The notes: generated by a model from the sequence alone, not told the origin. A stretch of DNA of 64,000 bases from Microbulbifer flavimaris (GCF_001641755.2 NZ_LRFG02000004.1:62001-126000), one strand, 5' to 3'; numbered from the stretch's first letter, positions 36,713 through 45,809 are shown. Translations and numbers: made by a program.

Positions 36713-38086
36713 TCAGATAATCTCGAAGTAGCGATCCAGCTCCCAATCGCTCACATGACGGCGATACTCCCGCTCTTCCCACTCGCGGCTGGCCGCGAAG
36801 TGGTCGACGAAGGCGCCCCCAAACAGCTCGCGGGCGGCATCGGAGCCACGCAATGCCTGGGCGGATTCCCACAGCGTGCGCGGAAGTGCAATCTCTTCCG
36901 GTTGCTCCAGGGCATAGGCGTTACCAGCCACCGGCTCTGCCGGCTCCCACTGCTGTAATACGCCGTAAAGACCGGAGCCCAGTGCGGCCGCCAGCGCCAG
37001 GTAAGGGTTGGCATCGGCGGCGCCGAGGCGGTATTCCACCCTTTGTGACTTGTCGCTGCCCGGAATGACCCGCAGGGCGGTGGTGCGGTTTTCGATACCC
37101 CAGGTGGCGTCTGTTGGCGCCCAGAACCCCGGCACCAGGCGGCGATAGCTGTTGACCGTTGGGGCCATCATGCTGAGGAACTCCGGCATCAGGCGCTGCT
37201 GCCCGGCAACGAAATGCCGCTGCACGGCGCTCATGTTCTGCGGATGTTCTGGGTCGAAGAAGGCGGAGTGGCCGCTGTCGCGATCTCGCAGGGACAGGTG
37301 GATGTGCCCGCTCTGGCCGGGATAGTCCCCGGACCACTTGGCCATAAACGTGGCCATCAAGCCGTTGCGCTGCGCCAGCACCTTGATAAAGGTCTTGAAC
37401 AGCGCCGCTTTGTCCGCGGCTGCGGCAGCGCCATCCACGGCAATCGCCGCCTCCAGCACCCCGGGGCCCGTCTCGGTGTGCAGGCCCTCGATGGGGAAAT
37501 CCATGCGCTCCGCCACATCGAGGATCTGCCGGTAGAGCTCTGCGTGGACAGAATTGCGGATCATCGAGTAGCCGAACCAGTCCGGCGTGAAGGGCTTCAG
37601 GTTGCGGAAACCTTTCTCACGGGCGCTGTCCGGGGTTTCATCGAACAGGAAGAACTCATATTCCAGTGCGCCGAAGGGCTCGAAGCCGGCGCTCTGGCAG
37701 CGTTCGATGATGCGGCGCAGCGTCGCCCGGGGGCACACAGCCTCAGCCTGCAGGTCGAACTCTGCCAGAAACAGCAGCATGCCGCCTTCAAAGGGCACAT
37801 CGCGACAGGTCTCCGGCAGGATACGAACCGGGGCATCCGGATAGCCGGTGTGCCAACCGGTGTACTGGGTATTGTCGTAGAGCTGGTCCTTTACATCCCA
37901 GCCCAACACCACATCGCAGAAGGAAAAGCCGTGCTCCAGGGAGGAGAAGAACTTCTCGCGGCTCATATATTTGCCGCGCATGACGCCGTCGTTATCAAAC
38001 AGCCCCACCTTGATGTGGGTGAGGTTGCGCTCCTCGACGATGGCGCGGGCCTCACTGGCAGTGCGGATGGATCGCGGATCGAGCAT
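36713..38086 (-). CDS. Glutamine-synthetase-like gamma-glutamyl amine ligase (PuuA/IpuC type)
   Basis: A 457-residue member of the type I glutamine synthetase superfamily. The N-terminal beta-grasp region VGLFDNDGVMRGKYM, the ATP/metal segment YPGQSGHIHLSL, and RVEYRLGAADANPYLALAA are recognisable. It lacks the adenylylation loop and overall looks like the gamma-glutamylpolyamine / glutamylamide synthetases rather than GlnA. First gene of an operon with ALDH and ADH, suggesting catabolism through gamma-glutamylated intermediates, as in the Puu or isopropylamine pathways. No glutamyl hydrolase gene is adjacent. Confidence 0.87.
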   Translation of the reverse strand: MLDPRSIRTASEARAIVEERNLTHIKVGLFDNDGVMRGKYMSREKFFSSLEHGFSFCDVVLGWDVKDQLYDNTQYTGWHTGYPDAPVRILPETCRDVPFEGGMLLFLAEFDLQAEAVCPRATLRRIIERCQSAGFEPFGALEYEFFLFDETPDSAREKGFRNLKPFTPDWFGYSMIRNSVHAELYRQILDVAERMDFPIEGLHTETGPGVLEAAIAVDGAAAAADKAALFKTFIKVLAQRNGLMATFMAKWSGDYPGQSGHIHLSLRDRDSGHSAFFDPEHPQNMSAVQRHFVAGQQRLMPEFLSMMAPTVNSYRRLVPGFWAPTDATWGIENRTTALRVIPGSDKSQRVEYRLGAADANPYLALAAALGSGLYGVLQQWEPAEPVAGNAYALEQPEEIALPRTLWESAQALRGSDAARELFGGAFVDHFAASREWEEREYRRHVSDWELDRYFEII

Positions 38087-38301
38087 GGCCGTCCGTGCCT
38101 CTTTTGTTGTTATCGACCCGGTACAGGATAGACGCGACCACCCGCGGCAATGCGCGAAGAGACACCAAAAGACAACAAACTGCCGCCAAAACCGCGTTTG
38201 AGTGAATGAACTCCCGTCAATGGGGCGGCTTTCCGGGGCGCGGCGCAGGGTTTATAATCCGCGCTCCCAAATTTCGACCACCCTTTCAGTCAGGACCAGC
38301 A

Positions 38302-38838
38302 ATGAGCTTCGACAAGATCCCCGCAGGTAACGACCTGCCCAGCGACATCAACGTCATCATCGAAATCCCGGCCAACCACGACCCGATCAAGTACGAGGTG
38401 GACAAGGATTCCGACGCTGTATTCGTAGACCGTTTCGTCGCCACCCCCATGTTCTACCCGGCCAACTACGGCTACGTGCCGCAGACCCTGTCTGAAGACG
38501 GCGACCCCCTGGACGTGCTGGTTGTTGCGCCCTACCCGGTAATGGTCGGCTCCGTGATCCGCTCCCGCGTGATCGGTGTCCTGAACATGACCGACGAATC
38601 AGGCGTTGACGCCAAGCTGCTGGCGGTACCGCACACCAAGCTGACCAAACTGTACGACCACGTACAGGAAATCGGCGACCTGCCGGAGCTGCTGGTCAAG
38701 CAGATCGAGCACTACTTCGAGAACTACAAAGCCCTGGAAGCAGGCAAGTGGGTGAAAGTAGACGGCTGGGCCGATGCTGAAGCGGCACGCAAGGAAGTGA
38801 TGGCCTCCCGCGAGCGCTACCTGAAAGAGGAAGGCTGA
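38302..38838 (+). CDS. ppa: Inorganic pyrophosphatase (family I)
   Basis: A 178-residue soluble pyrophosphatase. It carries the metal-binding signature DGDPLDVLV and the substrate loops [15 protein letters not shown] and [12 protein letters not shown]. The ATG at 38302 matches the family N-terminus ([13 protein letters not shown]); an upstream in-frame ATG at 38206 is rejected. In this genome it shares the pyrophosphate pool with the PPi-dependent phosphofructokinase. Confidence 0.97.
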   Translation: MSFDKIPAGNDLPSDINVIIEIPANHDPIKYEVDKDSDAVFVDRFVATPMFYPANYGYVPQTLSEDGDPLDVLVVAPYPVMVGSVIRSRVIGVLNMTDESGVDAKLLAVPHTKLTKLYDHVQEIGDLPELLVKQIEHYFENYKALEAGKWVKVDGWADAEAARKEVMASRERYLKEEG

Positions 38839-38855
38839 TCGCAACTGTCAGCCAA

Positions 38856-38894
38856 CCCATAAAAAAACCGGCCTGAGGCCGGTTTTTTTATGGG
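38856..38894. terminator. Bidirectional terminator between ppa and the converging gene
   Basis: An 18-bp perfect stem (38856-38873 with 38877-38894) built of CCCAT, seven A's, and CCGGCC, with loop TGA. A- and T-runs flank a GC core in both orientations, so it serves ppa (plus) and the gene at 38923 (minus). Confidence 0.92.
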
Positions 38895-38922
38895 TGATGA
38901 TCTGGACGAGCCCGCCCGTCGT

Positions 38923-39444
38923 TCAGTCCAGCTGCCAGTCCGGCACAGCAACCGCCGCTGCAGGCTTGCGCTCCCGCTCCCCTTCTTCCAGCAGGTCCCC
39001 TTCGGCGGGCTTCAGGCTCAGGTGGTTCACCTCGACTTGCACCGCCTCCTTTTTCTCCCGCTCATGATCCTTCACCAGATTGCCCTCCATTGGCGCGATG
39101 GACCAGTCGGGCCCACTGGCCGCAGCCGGCGCTGGCTCTGCCGGTGCCGCTGGCGGCTCAGACTGGGGTGCGGGCGCCGCGGGCTGGGAGGCAGCCGCTG
39201 TGGCGGGCTGCCCTTCTGGTTTCAGGGTCGACTGGGCACCGTTTTTTGCCAGCGTCGCCTGGAGCTGCCGGGCCTGGCTGTCAGTGAGGTTTTTCTTGAT
39301 CGCCAGCGGGCGGCCGCTGAACAGTTTTTCGATAGTCTCCGGCCCGGCCTTGAACAGGCGGGCGAGGTTGGCTCGAACATCAGTTGCGGTATAACCCGGT
39401 TCCAGGTCCCCGCGAAAGATCACGCTGTAGCGAAGCTCCGACAT
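38923..39444 (-). CDS. Conserved-type hypothetical protein with C-terminal tandem motif
   Basis: A 173-residue cytoplasmic protein not assigned to a named family. Residues 1-77 look like a small folded domain (LRYSVIFRGDLEPGYTATDV, then LFSGRPLAIKKNLT). Residues 78-112 are a Pro/Ala linker. The C-terminus holds two related 20-residue units at 113-132 and 141-160 with the pattern S-hydrophobic-x-P-x-x-G-[ND]-L-hydrophobic...E-R-E, plus a truncated third (DWQLD, 169-173). No signal peptide or membrane segment. Function unknown. Confidence 0.75.
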   Translation of the reverse strand: MSELRYSVIFRGDLEPGYTATDVRANLARLFKAGPETIEKLFSGRPLAIKKNLTDSQARQLQATLAKNGAQSTLKPEGQPATAAASQPAAPAPQSEPPAAPAEPAPAAASGPDWSIAPMEGNLVKDHEREKKEAVQVEVNHLSLKPAEGDLLEEGERERKPAAAVAVPDWQLD

Positions 39445-39525
39445 GGGCTCTCCTCTCCTTACCCCTGGTGGGGCGTTTTATTGTTCTCGTAATTTTTCGG
39501 CCTATCCGTGAGCGCTGCCCAGCGC

Positions 39526-40389
39526 TCAGCGGTGCTCATCAGTGCTTTCATCCGAATCGCTGGCATCCAGTGTCTGGTCCATGGTGTAAGCGGGGGCGGC
39601 GGCCGTGAGTCCGCCCACCTGGCGGGCGGGCACACCGGCCACGGTGCTGTGTTCCGCCACATCCGACAGCACCAGGCTGCCTGCGGCAACTTTCACTCCA
39701 GTGCCGATGCGCACCGGCCCCAGAATCTTGGCACCGGCACCGATCATCACCCCGCGTCCAATTTTCGGATGGCGGTCGCCACCACCACTGCCACTGCCAC
39801 CCAGGGTCACGGAGTGCAGGATCGACACGTCATCCTCCACGACACAGGTCTCCCCCACCACCAGGCCGGTCGCGTGGTCGATCATGATACCGCAACCAAA
39901 ACGGGCGGCCGGGTGGATATCAACGGCAAACTGCTCCGATACACGACTCTGGAAATACAGCGCCAGCGTGCGCCGGCCCTGCTGCCAGAGCCAGTGGGCG
40001 ATGCGGTGCGACTGCAGCGCGTGGAAGCCTTTGAAGTAAAGAAAGGGCGTTATGTACTGGTCGCAGGCCGGGTCCCGGTCGTACCAGGCACAGATATCCG
40101 CCTGCATGCAGCGGCCGATACTGACATCCTGCGACAGCGCCTCGGCGATCACCTCCTGCAGCGCCGTCGCCGTCAGGGCGTTGTGGTCCAGAACCGACGC
40201 CAGCTGATAGGCGAGCGCGTCATTCAGGGACTTGTGGCGCAGGATAGTGTTGTGGAAATAGCTGGCCAGCACCGGCTCACCCGCGGCCACCTCGCTGGCC
40301 TCGGCACGCATGGCATTCCAGATATCCCGCTGTTCAATATCGCCGTTGATAAGCGATCCTCGCTCTATGAATTCTGTGGTGGATAGCAC
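39526..40389 (-). CDS. cysE: Serine O-acetyltransferase
   Basis: Acetylates serine to O-acetylserine, the committed step of cysteine synthesis. The N-terminal helical CysE domain (DIWNAMRAEASEVA, ASYFHNTILRHKSLNDALAYQL) precedes the left-handed beta-helix with hexapeptide repeats: AARFGCGIMIDHATGLVVGE, DDVSILHSVTLGGSG, and GDRHPKIGRGVMIGAGAKIL. The conserved His and Asp residues are present. 287 residues, slightly longer than E. coli CysE. Its start overlaps the end of the upstream M15 peptidase gene by 25 bp; a downstream start is possible. Confidence 0.94.
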   Translation of the reverse strand: MLSTTEFIERGSLINGDIEQRDIWNAMRAEASEVAAGEPVLASYFHNTILRHKSLNDALAYQLASVLDHNALTATALQEVIAEALSQDVSIGRCMQADICAWYDRDPACDQYITPFLYFKGFHALQSHRIAHWLWQQGRRTLALYFQSRVSEQFAVDIHPAARFGCGIMIDHATGLVVGETCVVEDDVSILHSVTLGGSGSGGGDRHPKIGRGVMIGAGAKILGPVRIGTGVKVAAGSLVLSDVAEHSTVAGVPARQVGGLTAAAPAYTMDQTLDASDSDESTDEHR

Positions 40390-41078
40390 TGTAGCGGCAC
40401 CTGCACGAAACGCTCAAAGATAGCATCCAGATGCTCAAGGACGGTTTCGCCCAGCTCCAGGCTGCTCTTGCGAACCCGTTCTCCCAGTCGCTCCACAGTC
40501 AGCAGCGCCTGCAGTTCCAGCGCCGCCGGTGCGTAACTCAGGTGCCAGCGCTCCGGTGCCACACCGCCGCGATCCTCTGCGTAGGGTCGGAACAGGCCGT
40601 AGCTTTCGCCGGCGGCGATACGTTCGTCGAGCCAGCAGTGGAAAGGACCAAAAAGTCCCTCGTCGCAGACTTCCTGTGGTGTCAGCTGAGGCTGGTAATT
40701 ATCCGGCATGGCGGCGACATCGACCACATCAAAGTCCGTTCCCCAGTGGTGCCGTGAACCACCGGGCAGCGCCGACCAGCGCAGAATGGCAAACACCACG
40801 TCCTCGGCAGCGAGTTTTTCGAAATCGAGAGGCTCCCCGGCACTGTCCAGCAGCGGCCGCTCGCCGCGCGCCTTGCGATTCCAGATGGTCTGCTGGCGAT
40901 CAAAACTGCGAAAACCCGACACCACCTGTGGATCAAAGCCGACATCGCGCGCATCTTCACCGAGCCGCTGAAAGGCGACCAGAGCTTCCGGGTGCATCAG
41001 CTGGCCTGAGCCGGGCTCCAGGATCACATGATCGTCGCTGAGTCCGAACAACATGCGTTCAAGGGGTGCGGTTAACAT
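40365..41078 (-). CDS. M15 family D-alanyl-D-alanine carboxypeptidase (VanY-like)
   Basis: A 237-residue zinc peptidase of the VanY/DacB group. The zinc motif is S-R-H-H-W-G-T-D-F-D (SxHxxGxAxD variant, with Thr at the Ala position), and the second His lies in PERWHLSYAP. No clear signal peptide, so it may be cytoplasmic or exported by an unrecognised route; a role in trimming cell-wall peptides is inferred from the family. Upstream is a 271-bp gap shared with the divergent gene at 41350. Confidence 0.87.
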   Translation of the reverse strand: MLTAPLERMLFGLSDDHVILEPGSGQLMHPEALVAFQRLGEDARDVGFDPQVVSGFRSFDRQQTIWNRKARGERPLLDSAGEPLDFEKLAAEDVVFAILRWSALPGGSRHHWGTDFDVVDVAAMPDNYQPQLTPQEVCDEGLFGPFHCWLDERIAAGESYGLFRPYAEDRGGVAPERWHLSYAPAALELQALLTVERLGERVRKSSLELGETVLEHLDAIFERFVQVPLQCYPPQNS

Positions 41079-41349
41079 CAGCGGCTCCAGACTTGCCAGA
41101 TGTAGGGTAAAACCTATTCTTCAGTACACAGGCTCAATGCCGTTTACTGTAACAAATCAATCACCCCGGCGCGCCGGAAATGCCGCAGGAGCCGAACCCT
41201 AAATCGATTTGAGAATGTTTTTTAATTGCAAAAACGGTGGAGTTTTAGCCTTTCAAACAAGTATGTTATGTTGGCTCGCCGGACACAGGATGTGACCGAG
41301 CGAAACCGTGCAACCGGTTGCCCGTGGAATCAGGATAGGGATATCACTC

Positions 41350-41634
41350 ATGCACACGAACCAGTCTGAACTCCTGCAGCTCAAGAACCTGGGCCTCGCC
41401 TCCGTCAATATTCTGCATTCGGTCGGGATACGCTCCCGCGATGACCTGCACCGCGTCGGGCCGGTGGAAGCATTTATCAGTATCCGCAGCCGCGGCATCA
41501 ACGCCTCCCGGGTGCTCCTCTACGCCCTTCAAGGCGCCCTGCTGGACGTGCACTGGAATGACCTGGATCCGGACCTGAAGGCCAGGCTGGCCAGTGAGGC
41601 CGACCGCCACCTGTCTTCCATGGGCAGGCGCTAA
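41350..41634 (+). CDS. TfoX C-terminal-domain protein
   Basis: A 94-residue stand-alone TfoX_C domain (helix-hairpin-helix-like). LKNLGLASVNILHSVGIRSRDDLHRVGPVEAF matches the family, whose full-length members (TfoX/Sxy) activate competence with CRP. The N-terminal TfoX half is missing, as in many short family members of unknown role. The ATG at 41350 is chosen; an upstream start at 41308 has no family similarity. The leader 41200-41300 is AT-rich and likely holds the promoter. Confidence 0.85.
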   Translation: MHTNQSELLQLKNLGLASVNILHSVGIRSRDDLHRVGPVEAFISIRSRGINASRVLLYALQGALLDVHWNDLDPDLKARLASEADRHLSSMGRR

Positions 41635-41737
41635 CCCGAGGCAAAAACTACCCGCCGCCTTTTGCCGCCGGGCTTGAAACCGGGCCGGGCGGCCCTATCT
41701 ACACTCTCTCTGATAGAACACACAATGGAGAGTGCCG

Positions 41738-42622
41738 ATGTTGCGCATTGGTCTGTTTCTGATGACTAACCTGGCCGTTCTGGTTCTGGTTGGTATTGTT
41801 TTCAACCTGCTGGGCATTCCCGGAATCCTCGCCGCCAACGGCGTCGATCTCAATATGTCCGCATTACTGCTGATGTGCGCCATCTTCGGTTTTGGCGGCG
41901 CCCTCATATCCCTGCTGCTTTCCAAGACAATCGCCCGGATGAGCACCCGCACCCGAGTGATCACGCAACCGCAGAACGCGGATGAAAAGTGGCTGGTGGA
42001 CACCGTGCGCGAACTGGCAGACAAGGCCGGTATCGGCATGCCGGATGTGGGTATCTTCCCCATGCCCCAGGCCAACGCCTTTGCCACAGGCTGGAACCGT
42101 AACAGCGCGCTCGTGTCCGTAAGCGCCGGCCTGCTGCAGCGCTTTCCCCGCGAGGAGGCCCGCGCGGTCATCGGGCACGAGATCGGCCACGTGGCCAACG
42201 GTGACATGGTCACGCTGGCGCTGATCCAGGGTGTGCTCAACACCTTCGTAATGTTCTTCGCGCGCCTGGTCGGTTTCTTTGTGGATCGGGTACTGCTGAA
42301 AAACGAGCAGGGGCTGGGGATCGGCTACTTCATCACCTCCATCATCATGGACATGATCTTCGGCGTGCTGGCGATGATGGTGGTGGCCTGGTTCAGCCGC
42401 CGACGCGAATTTCGTGCGGACGCCGCCGGCGCCCATCTCGCCAGCCGCGAGGGCATGGCCGCCGCACTGGCTCGAATCAAGGCGGAGTCCGAAGTGGGCC
42501 GCGAGGAACCCCTGCCCAGCAACATGAAGGCATTTGGCATCTATGGCAACATGGGTGCACTGCTCGCCAGCCATCCGCCGCTGGAGGATCGCATCCTCGC
42601 CCTGCAGAACCCCCGCGGCTAA
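41738..42622 (+). CDS. htpX: Membrane protease HtpX
   Basis: A 294-residue inner-membrane zinc protease involved in quality control of membrane proteins. Two N-terminal transmembrane segments, the zinc motif GHEIGHVANGD (HExxH), two further membrane segments, and the third-ligand region SRRREFRADAAGA follow. The ATG at 41738 has GGAG seven bases upstream and matches E. coli HtpX length (293). Confidence 0.96.
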   Translation: MLRIGLFLMTNLAVLVLVGIVFNLLGIPGILAANGVDLNMSALLLMCAIFGFGGALISLLLSKTIARMSTRTRVITQPQNADEKWLVDTVRELADKAGIGMPDVGIFPMPQANAFATGWNRNSALVSVSAGLLQRFPREEARAVIGHEIGHVANGDMVTLALIQGVLNTFVMFFARLVGFFVDRVLLKNEQGLGIGYFITSIIMDMIFGVLAMMVVAWFSRRREFRADAAGAHLASREGMAAALARIKAESEVGREEPLPSNMKAFGIYGNMGALLASHPPLEDRILALQNPRG

Positions 42623-42643
42623 TTCGCGACCGACATAAAAGTG

Positions 42644-42667
42644 AGCGTGGGCCCGTGCGCCCACGCT
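42644..42667 (+). terminator. GC hairpin after htpX (possible terminator)
   Basis: A 9-bp perfect stem AGCGTGGGC/GCCCACGCT with a 6-nt loop lies 22 bp past the htpX stop. It lacks a T-run, so it may only stabilise the transcript end or act with Rho. Confidence 0.4.
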
Positions 42668-42732
42668 GACCTCACAGGCTGGCATCGGGCAACCAGGGCC
42701 CATCTCGTACTAACAAGCTGACCTGTCCGACC

Positions 42733-43806
42733 ATGAACAGACTGAAAATCCTGCGCCTCGCTTTCTCCCCCCTGCTGCTGATCCTGTTGCTCGTGGCGCT
42801 ATCCGCCAGAGCCGACGCCAGCCCCCTGCCGGACTTTTCCACTGACGACGAACGCAACACCATGGAGGTGTTCAATTTCGCCAGTCCGTCGGTGGTGTAC
42901 GTTACCAATGAGACGCTGGTGCGGGACCGCTGGAGCCTGCGTGTGCAATCGGTGCCCCGCGGCGCCGGCAGCGGTTTTATCTGGGACGAACAGGGCCATG
43001 TTGTCACCAACTTCCATGTCATCGAGGGCGCGCGTCAGGTCACTATCACCCTGCAGGATCGCAGCGAGTGGCCCGCGCTGCTGGTGGGCACGGCCCCGGA
43101 AAAAGACCTGGCCGTGTTGCGTATCGACGCTCCGATTGAACTGCTGAAACCACTGGTCGCTGGCTCCTCCCGCGACCTGGCGGTAGGCCGCAAGGTGCTG
43201 GCGATCGGCAACCCCTTCGGCCTCGATACCACCCTGACCACCGGTGTGGTCAGCGCCCTCGGCCGGGAGATCCAGGCGGCCAATAACCGCACCATTCGCA
43301 ACGTGATCCAGACGGATGCGGCCATCAACCCCGGCAACTCCGGTGGTCCGCTGCTGGACAGCCGCGGACGGTTGATCGGCGTCAACACCGCCATCTACAG
43401 CCCCAGCGGCGCCAGTGTCGGCATTGGTTTTGCCATCCCCGTGGATACCGTGAAGAAGATCGTGCCAGAGCTCATTGCCCACGGCCGCCTGGTGCGGCCG
43501 GTACTGGGTATCGAGTCCGCGCCGGACCAGTGGGCCAGCCGCTATGGGTTCGAGGGTGTGGCGGTGCTGCGAACCGCGCCGGGTATGCCGGCAGAACAAG
43601 CCGGGCTGCGCGGCATCTACCGCGCACCCAATGGGGGCTGGCAGCTGGGCGACGTGATTGTCGGCATCGGCCGTCAGCCAGTGCGCAATTACGACGATCT
43701 GCTCAATGCGCTGGAGAACCACCGCGCCGGGGATGAAGTCAGCCTCAGCTACGTCCGCGATGGGCAAACGCGGGAAACTTCCATTACACTCGCCGCTCCG
43801 GAATAA
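42733..43806 (+). CDS. Trypsin-like serine protease, HtrA/Deg family (S1C) with PDZ domain
   Basis: A 357-residue periplasmic protease. There is a hydrophobic signal sequence (to about A-R-A/A-S-P). The catalytic triad is visible as His in TNFHVIEG, Asp in EKDLAVLRI, and Ser in INPGNSGGPLLD. A single C-terminal PDZ domain (RPVLGIESAP...QLGDVIVGIGRQPV) makes it DegS-like in layout. It may be soluble rather than membrane-anchored depending on signal cleavage. It sits next to htpX, so the pair could form an envelope quality-control region. Confidence 0.92.
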   Translation: MNRLKILRLAFSPLLLILLLVALSARADASPLPDFSTDDERNTMEVFNFASPSVVYVTNETLVRDRWSLRVQSVPRGAGSGFIWDEQGHVVTNFHVIEGARQVTITLQDRSEWPALLVGTAPEKDLAVLRIDAPIELLKPLVAGSSRDLAVGRKVLAIGNPFGLDTTLTTGVVSALGREIQAANNRTIRNVIQTDAAINPGNSGGPLLDSRGRLIGVNTAIYSPSGASVGIGFAIPVDTVKKIVPELIAHGRLVRPVLGIESAPDQWASRYGFEGVAVLRTAPGMPAEQAGLRGIYRAPNGGWQLGDVIVGIGRQPVRNYDDLLNALENHRAGDEVSLSYVRDGQTRETSITLAAPE

Positions 43807-43861
43807 ATGCGCGCCGAAACAGGTGGCGCCAAGTAACACCGATTCCAGAGCTGGTGCAGTT

Positions 43862-44206
43862 ATGCAGAAATATTTTCTTTGCCGATATGACGAACTGACC
43901 GAGGGGCAATCCAGGGGCTTCTCCCTCGGCGACACTGCAGCGGGCACGGACAATGTGTTCGCGGTAATGAAAGATGGTGAGATTTACGCCTACAAGAACT
44001 CCTGCCCGCACCGGGGCATCAACCTGGACTGGCAGGAAGACCAGTTTCTGGACCCGGACGGCGCCCTGATCCAGTGCGCGTCCCACGGCGCCCTGTTCGT
44101 CATTGAGTCCGGTGAATGCATTGCGGGGCCCTGTGCCGGTGAGGCCCTGACCCCGGTCCCCATCGAACATACGCAAGAAGGGCTTTACGTTCTCTTGGCG
44201 GAGTGA
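43862..44206 (+). CDS. Rieske [2Fe-2S] ferredoxin-type protein
   Basis: A 114-residue small Rieske protein. Cluster ligands are C-P-H in NSCPHRGINL and C-x2-H in QCASHGALF, with a 16-residue gap between them. It resembles NirD/BphF-type electron carriers, but no dioxygenase or nitrite reductase gene is adjacent. ATG at 43862; a longer in-frame extension overlaps the protease gene and is rejected. The gene at 44225 converges on it. Confidence 0.9.
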   Translation: MQKYFLCRYDELTEGQSRGFSLGDTAAGTDNVFAVMKDGEIYAYKNSCPHRGINLDWQEDQFLDPDGALIQCASHGALFVIESGECIAGPCAGEALTPVPIEHTQEGLYVLLAE

Positions 44207-44224
44207 GCGCCGGGCCAGAAAGGT

Positions 44225-44932
44225 TCAGGCGCCGCCGAGAAATGGCAGCGCCCGCTCCAGCCGGATCTCCCCGGCACTGATCGCCGCCCGATAGGCCAGC
44301 ACCTCAACCCCGGCGGCGACGGCCTCGTCCAGGGCCGCGGCATAGGCGGGGTCAATATCCCGCGCCGCCTCGACGGTCTCGATGCCCGAGTGCTGCACGC
44401 AATAGAACAACACGGCCCGCGCGCCGCTCCCGGCCATTTTCTGTAATTCCCGCAGGTGCTTTGAACCTCTTGCGCTGACGGCGTCAGGGAACAGTCCCCG
44501 CGCGCCCTCAGCCAGCGTCACGTTTTTGACTTCCACGTAACAGTCGCCCGGCTCGCCACTCAGCAACAGGTCGATGCGACTGTTTTCCTCGCCGTAACGC
44601 ACCTCCCGGCGCACGTTTTCGTAACCCTGCAGCTCGCTGATAATCCCGCTTGCGATGGCCTCTTCAACCAGTGCGTTGGCGCGTCCGGTATTCACACCCG
44701 CCAGGGCCGACTCGGGGGTGGTGGTAACCTCCAGGGTGTGGCGGTATTTTCTTTTTGGATTACCGGAATCCGAATACCAGCAGGGCGTGGACTCTGCCCA
44801 GCAATTCTTCATGGAGCCGGTGTTTGGACAGTGGATGGTCAATAATTCACCAGTGGCAGTCTCGATATCGGCGAGAAAACGCTTGTAGCGGCGCAGCAGA
44901 GTCCCCTGCTGCAGTGGAGGATTAAACTTCAC
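44225..44932 (-). CDS. sfsA: DNA/RNA nuclease SfsA (sugar fermentation stimulation family)
   Basis: A 235-residue protein of the SfsA family, with an OB-fold N-terminus (LLRRYKRFLADIETATGE, HCPNTGSMKNC) and a PD-(D/E)xK nuclease-like core (RIDLLLSGEPGDCYVEVKNVT). The last segment VLFYCVQHSG matches family conservation. GTG start at 44932. The family has been described both as a sugar-fermentation regulator and as a nuclease. Confidence 0.94.
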   Translation of the reverse strand: MKFNPPLQQGTLLRRYKRFLADIETATGELLTIHCPNTGSMKNCWAESTPCWYSDSGNPKRKYRHTLEVTTTPESALAGVNTGRANALVEEAIASGIISELQGYENVRREVRYGEENSRIDLLLSGEPGDCYVEVKNVTLAEGARGLFPDAVSARGSKHLRELQKMAGSGARAVLFYCVQHSGIETVEAARDIDPAYAAALDEAVAAGVEVLAYRAAISAGEIRLERALPFLGGA

Positions 44933-45126
44933 AGCGCAACCTTTGCGGATAATTTGAGCGCCAGAACATACCAGACAACATTTTGTGGCGCGAACCGCAG
45001 AGATTTGATAGCTTCCTCGCTCTCGGTCGCCAGGGGGTTTGGCGCCGGGGAGGGAAGAGCCTGTTGCGGTTTTCCGCCGATACCGGTCAGAAAACGTACC
45101 GCGCCGGAAAAATCCGGTCTAGGCTA

Positions 45127-45158
45127 GTGTGCTGATTCACGTGGTTTGAATAGCACAC
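45127..45158 (+). promoter_or_regulatory. Stem-loop in the dksA leader/promoter region
   Basis: GTGTGCT and ATTCA (45127-45133, 45135-45139) pair with TGAAT and AGCACAC (45147-45158), leaving one bulged G and a 7-nt loop: 12 base pairs, 62 bp before the dksA start. A smaller GGCCCC hairpin (45177-45195) follows. The upstream gene is divergent, so this is not a terminator; it is a candidate 5'-leader structure or operator. Confidence 0.45.
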
Positions 45159-45220
45159 GTTGATTTTGGTGGTAGCGGCCCCATATTCGGGGGCCCGATT
45201 AGTAAAGAGAGGCAACGACT

Positions 45221-45658
45221 ATGCCCAAAACTGCTGCGAGCACCGAATCTCTGCACGGCTTGGAGCCCTACAAGGAGAAGAAGGGCGAAGAGTACATGAA
45301 TGAGAAGCAGCAGGAGCATTTCCGCAACTTGCTGCTGGCCTGGAAGGCCGAGCTAATGGCGGAAGTGGACCGCACCGTTTCCCACATGAAGGATGAGGCA
45401 GCGAACTTCCCGGACCCGGCAGACCGTGCCAGCCAGGAAGAGGAATTCAGCCTGGAACTGCGCACCCGCGACCGCGAGCGCAAGCTGATCAAAAAAATCG
45501 ATGCGACTCTCGAGCTGATCGACCAGGACGACTATGGCTACTGCGAGGCCTGCGGTGTTGAAATCGGCATCCGCCGACTGGAAGCCCGCCCCACCGCCAC
45601 GCTGTGTGTAGACTGCAAGACCCTGGCGGAAATCAAGGAAAAGCAGATTTCCGGTTGA
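45221..45658 (+). CDS. dksA: RNA polymerase-binding transcription factor DksA
   Basis: A 145-residue protein that works with ppGpp in the RNA polymerase secondary channel. The coiled coil with acidic tip D-P-A-D-R-A is present (residues ~60-75), and the four zinc Cys residues appear as C-x2-C (YCEACG) and C-x2-C (LCVDC). Length equals E. coli DksA (151) within a few residues. It is followed by gluQ, the common gammaproteobacterial order. Two GC hairpins (45672-45686, 45701-45720) lie in the gap after it. Confidence 0.97.
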   Translation: MPKTAASTESLHGLEPYKEKKGEEYMNEKQQEHFRNLLLAWKAELMAEVDRTVSHMKDEAANFPDPADRASQEEEFSLELRTRDRERKLIKKIDATLELIDQDDYGYCEACGVEIGIRRLEARPTATLCVDCKTLAEIKEKQISG

Positions 45659-45809
45659 GACCGGGTGTCTGGCGAGCACCGCTCGCTACTCGGGCTCACG
45701 CCCGGCCAGGGAAGGCCGGGCCGGGCGCCACTCCTGGGACGATTGCCGGGGCCCCACTGCATAAAGAAGGCTCCTGGAACGAAACCGCCACCAGACCCGC
45801 TCAGTACCA

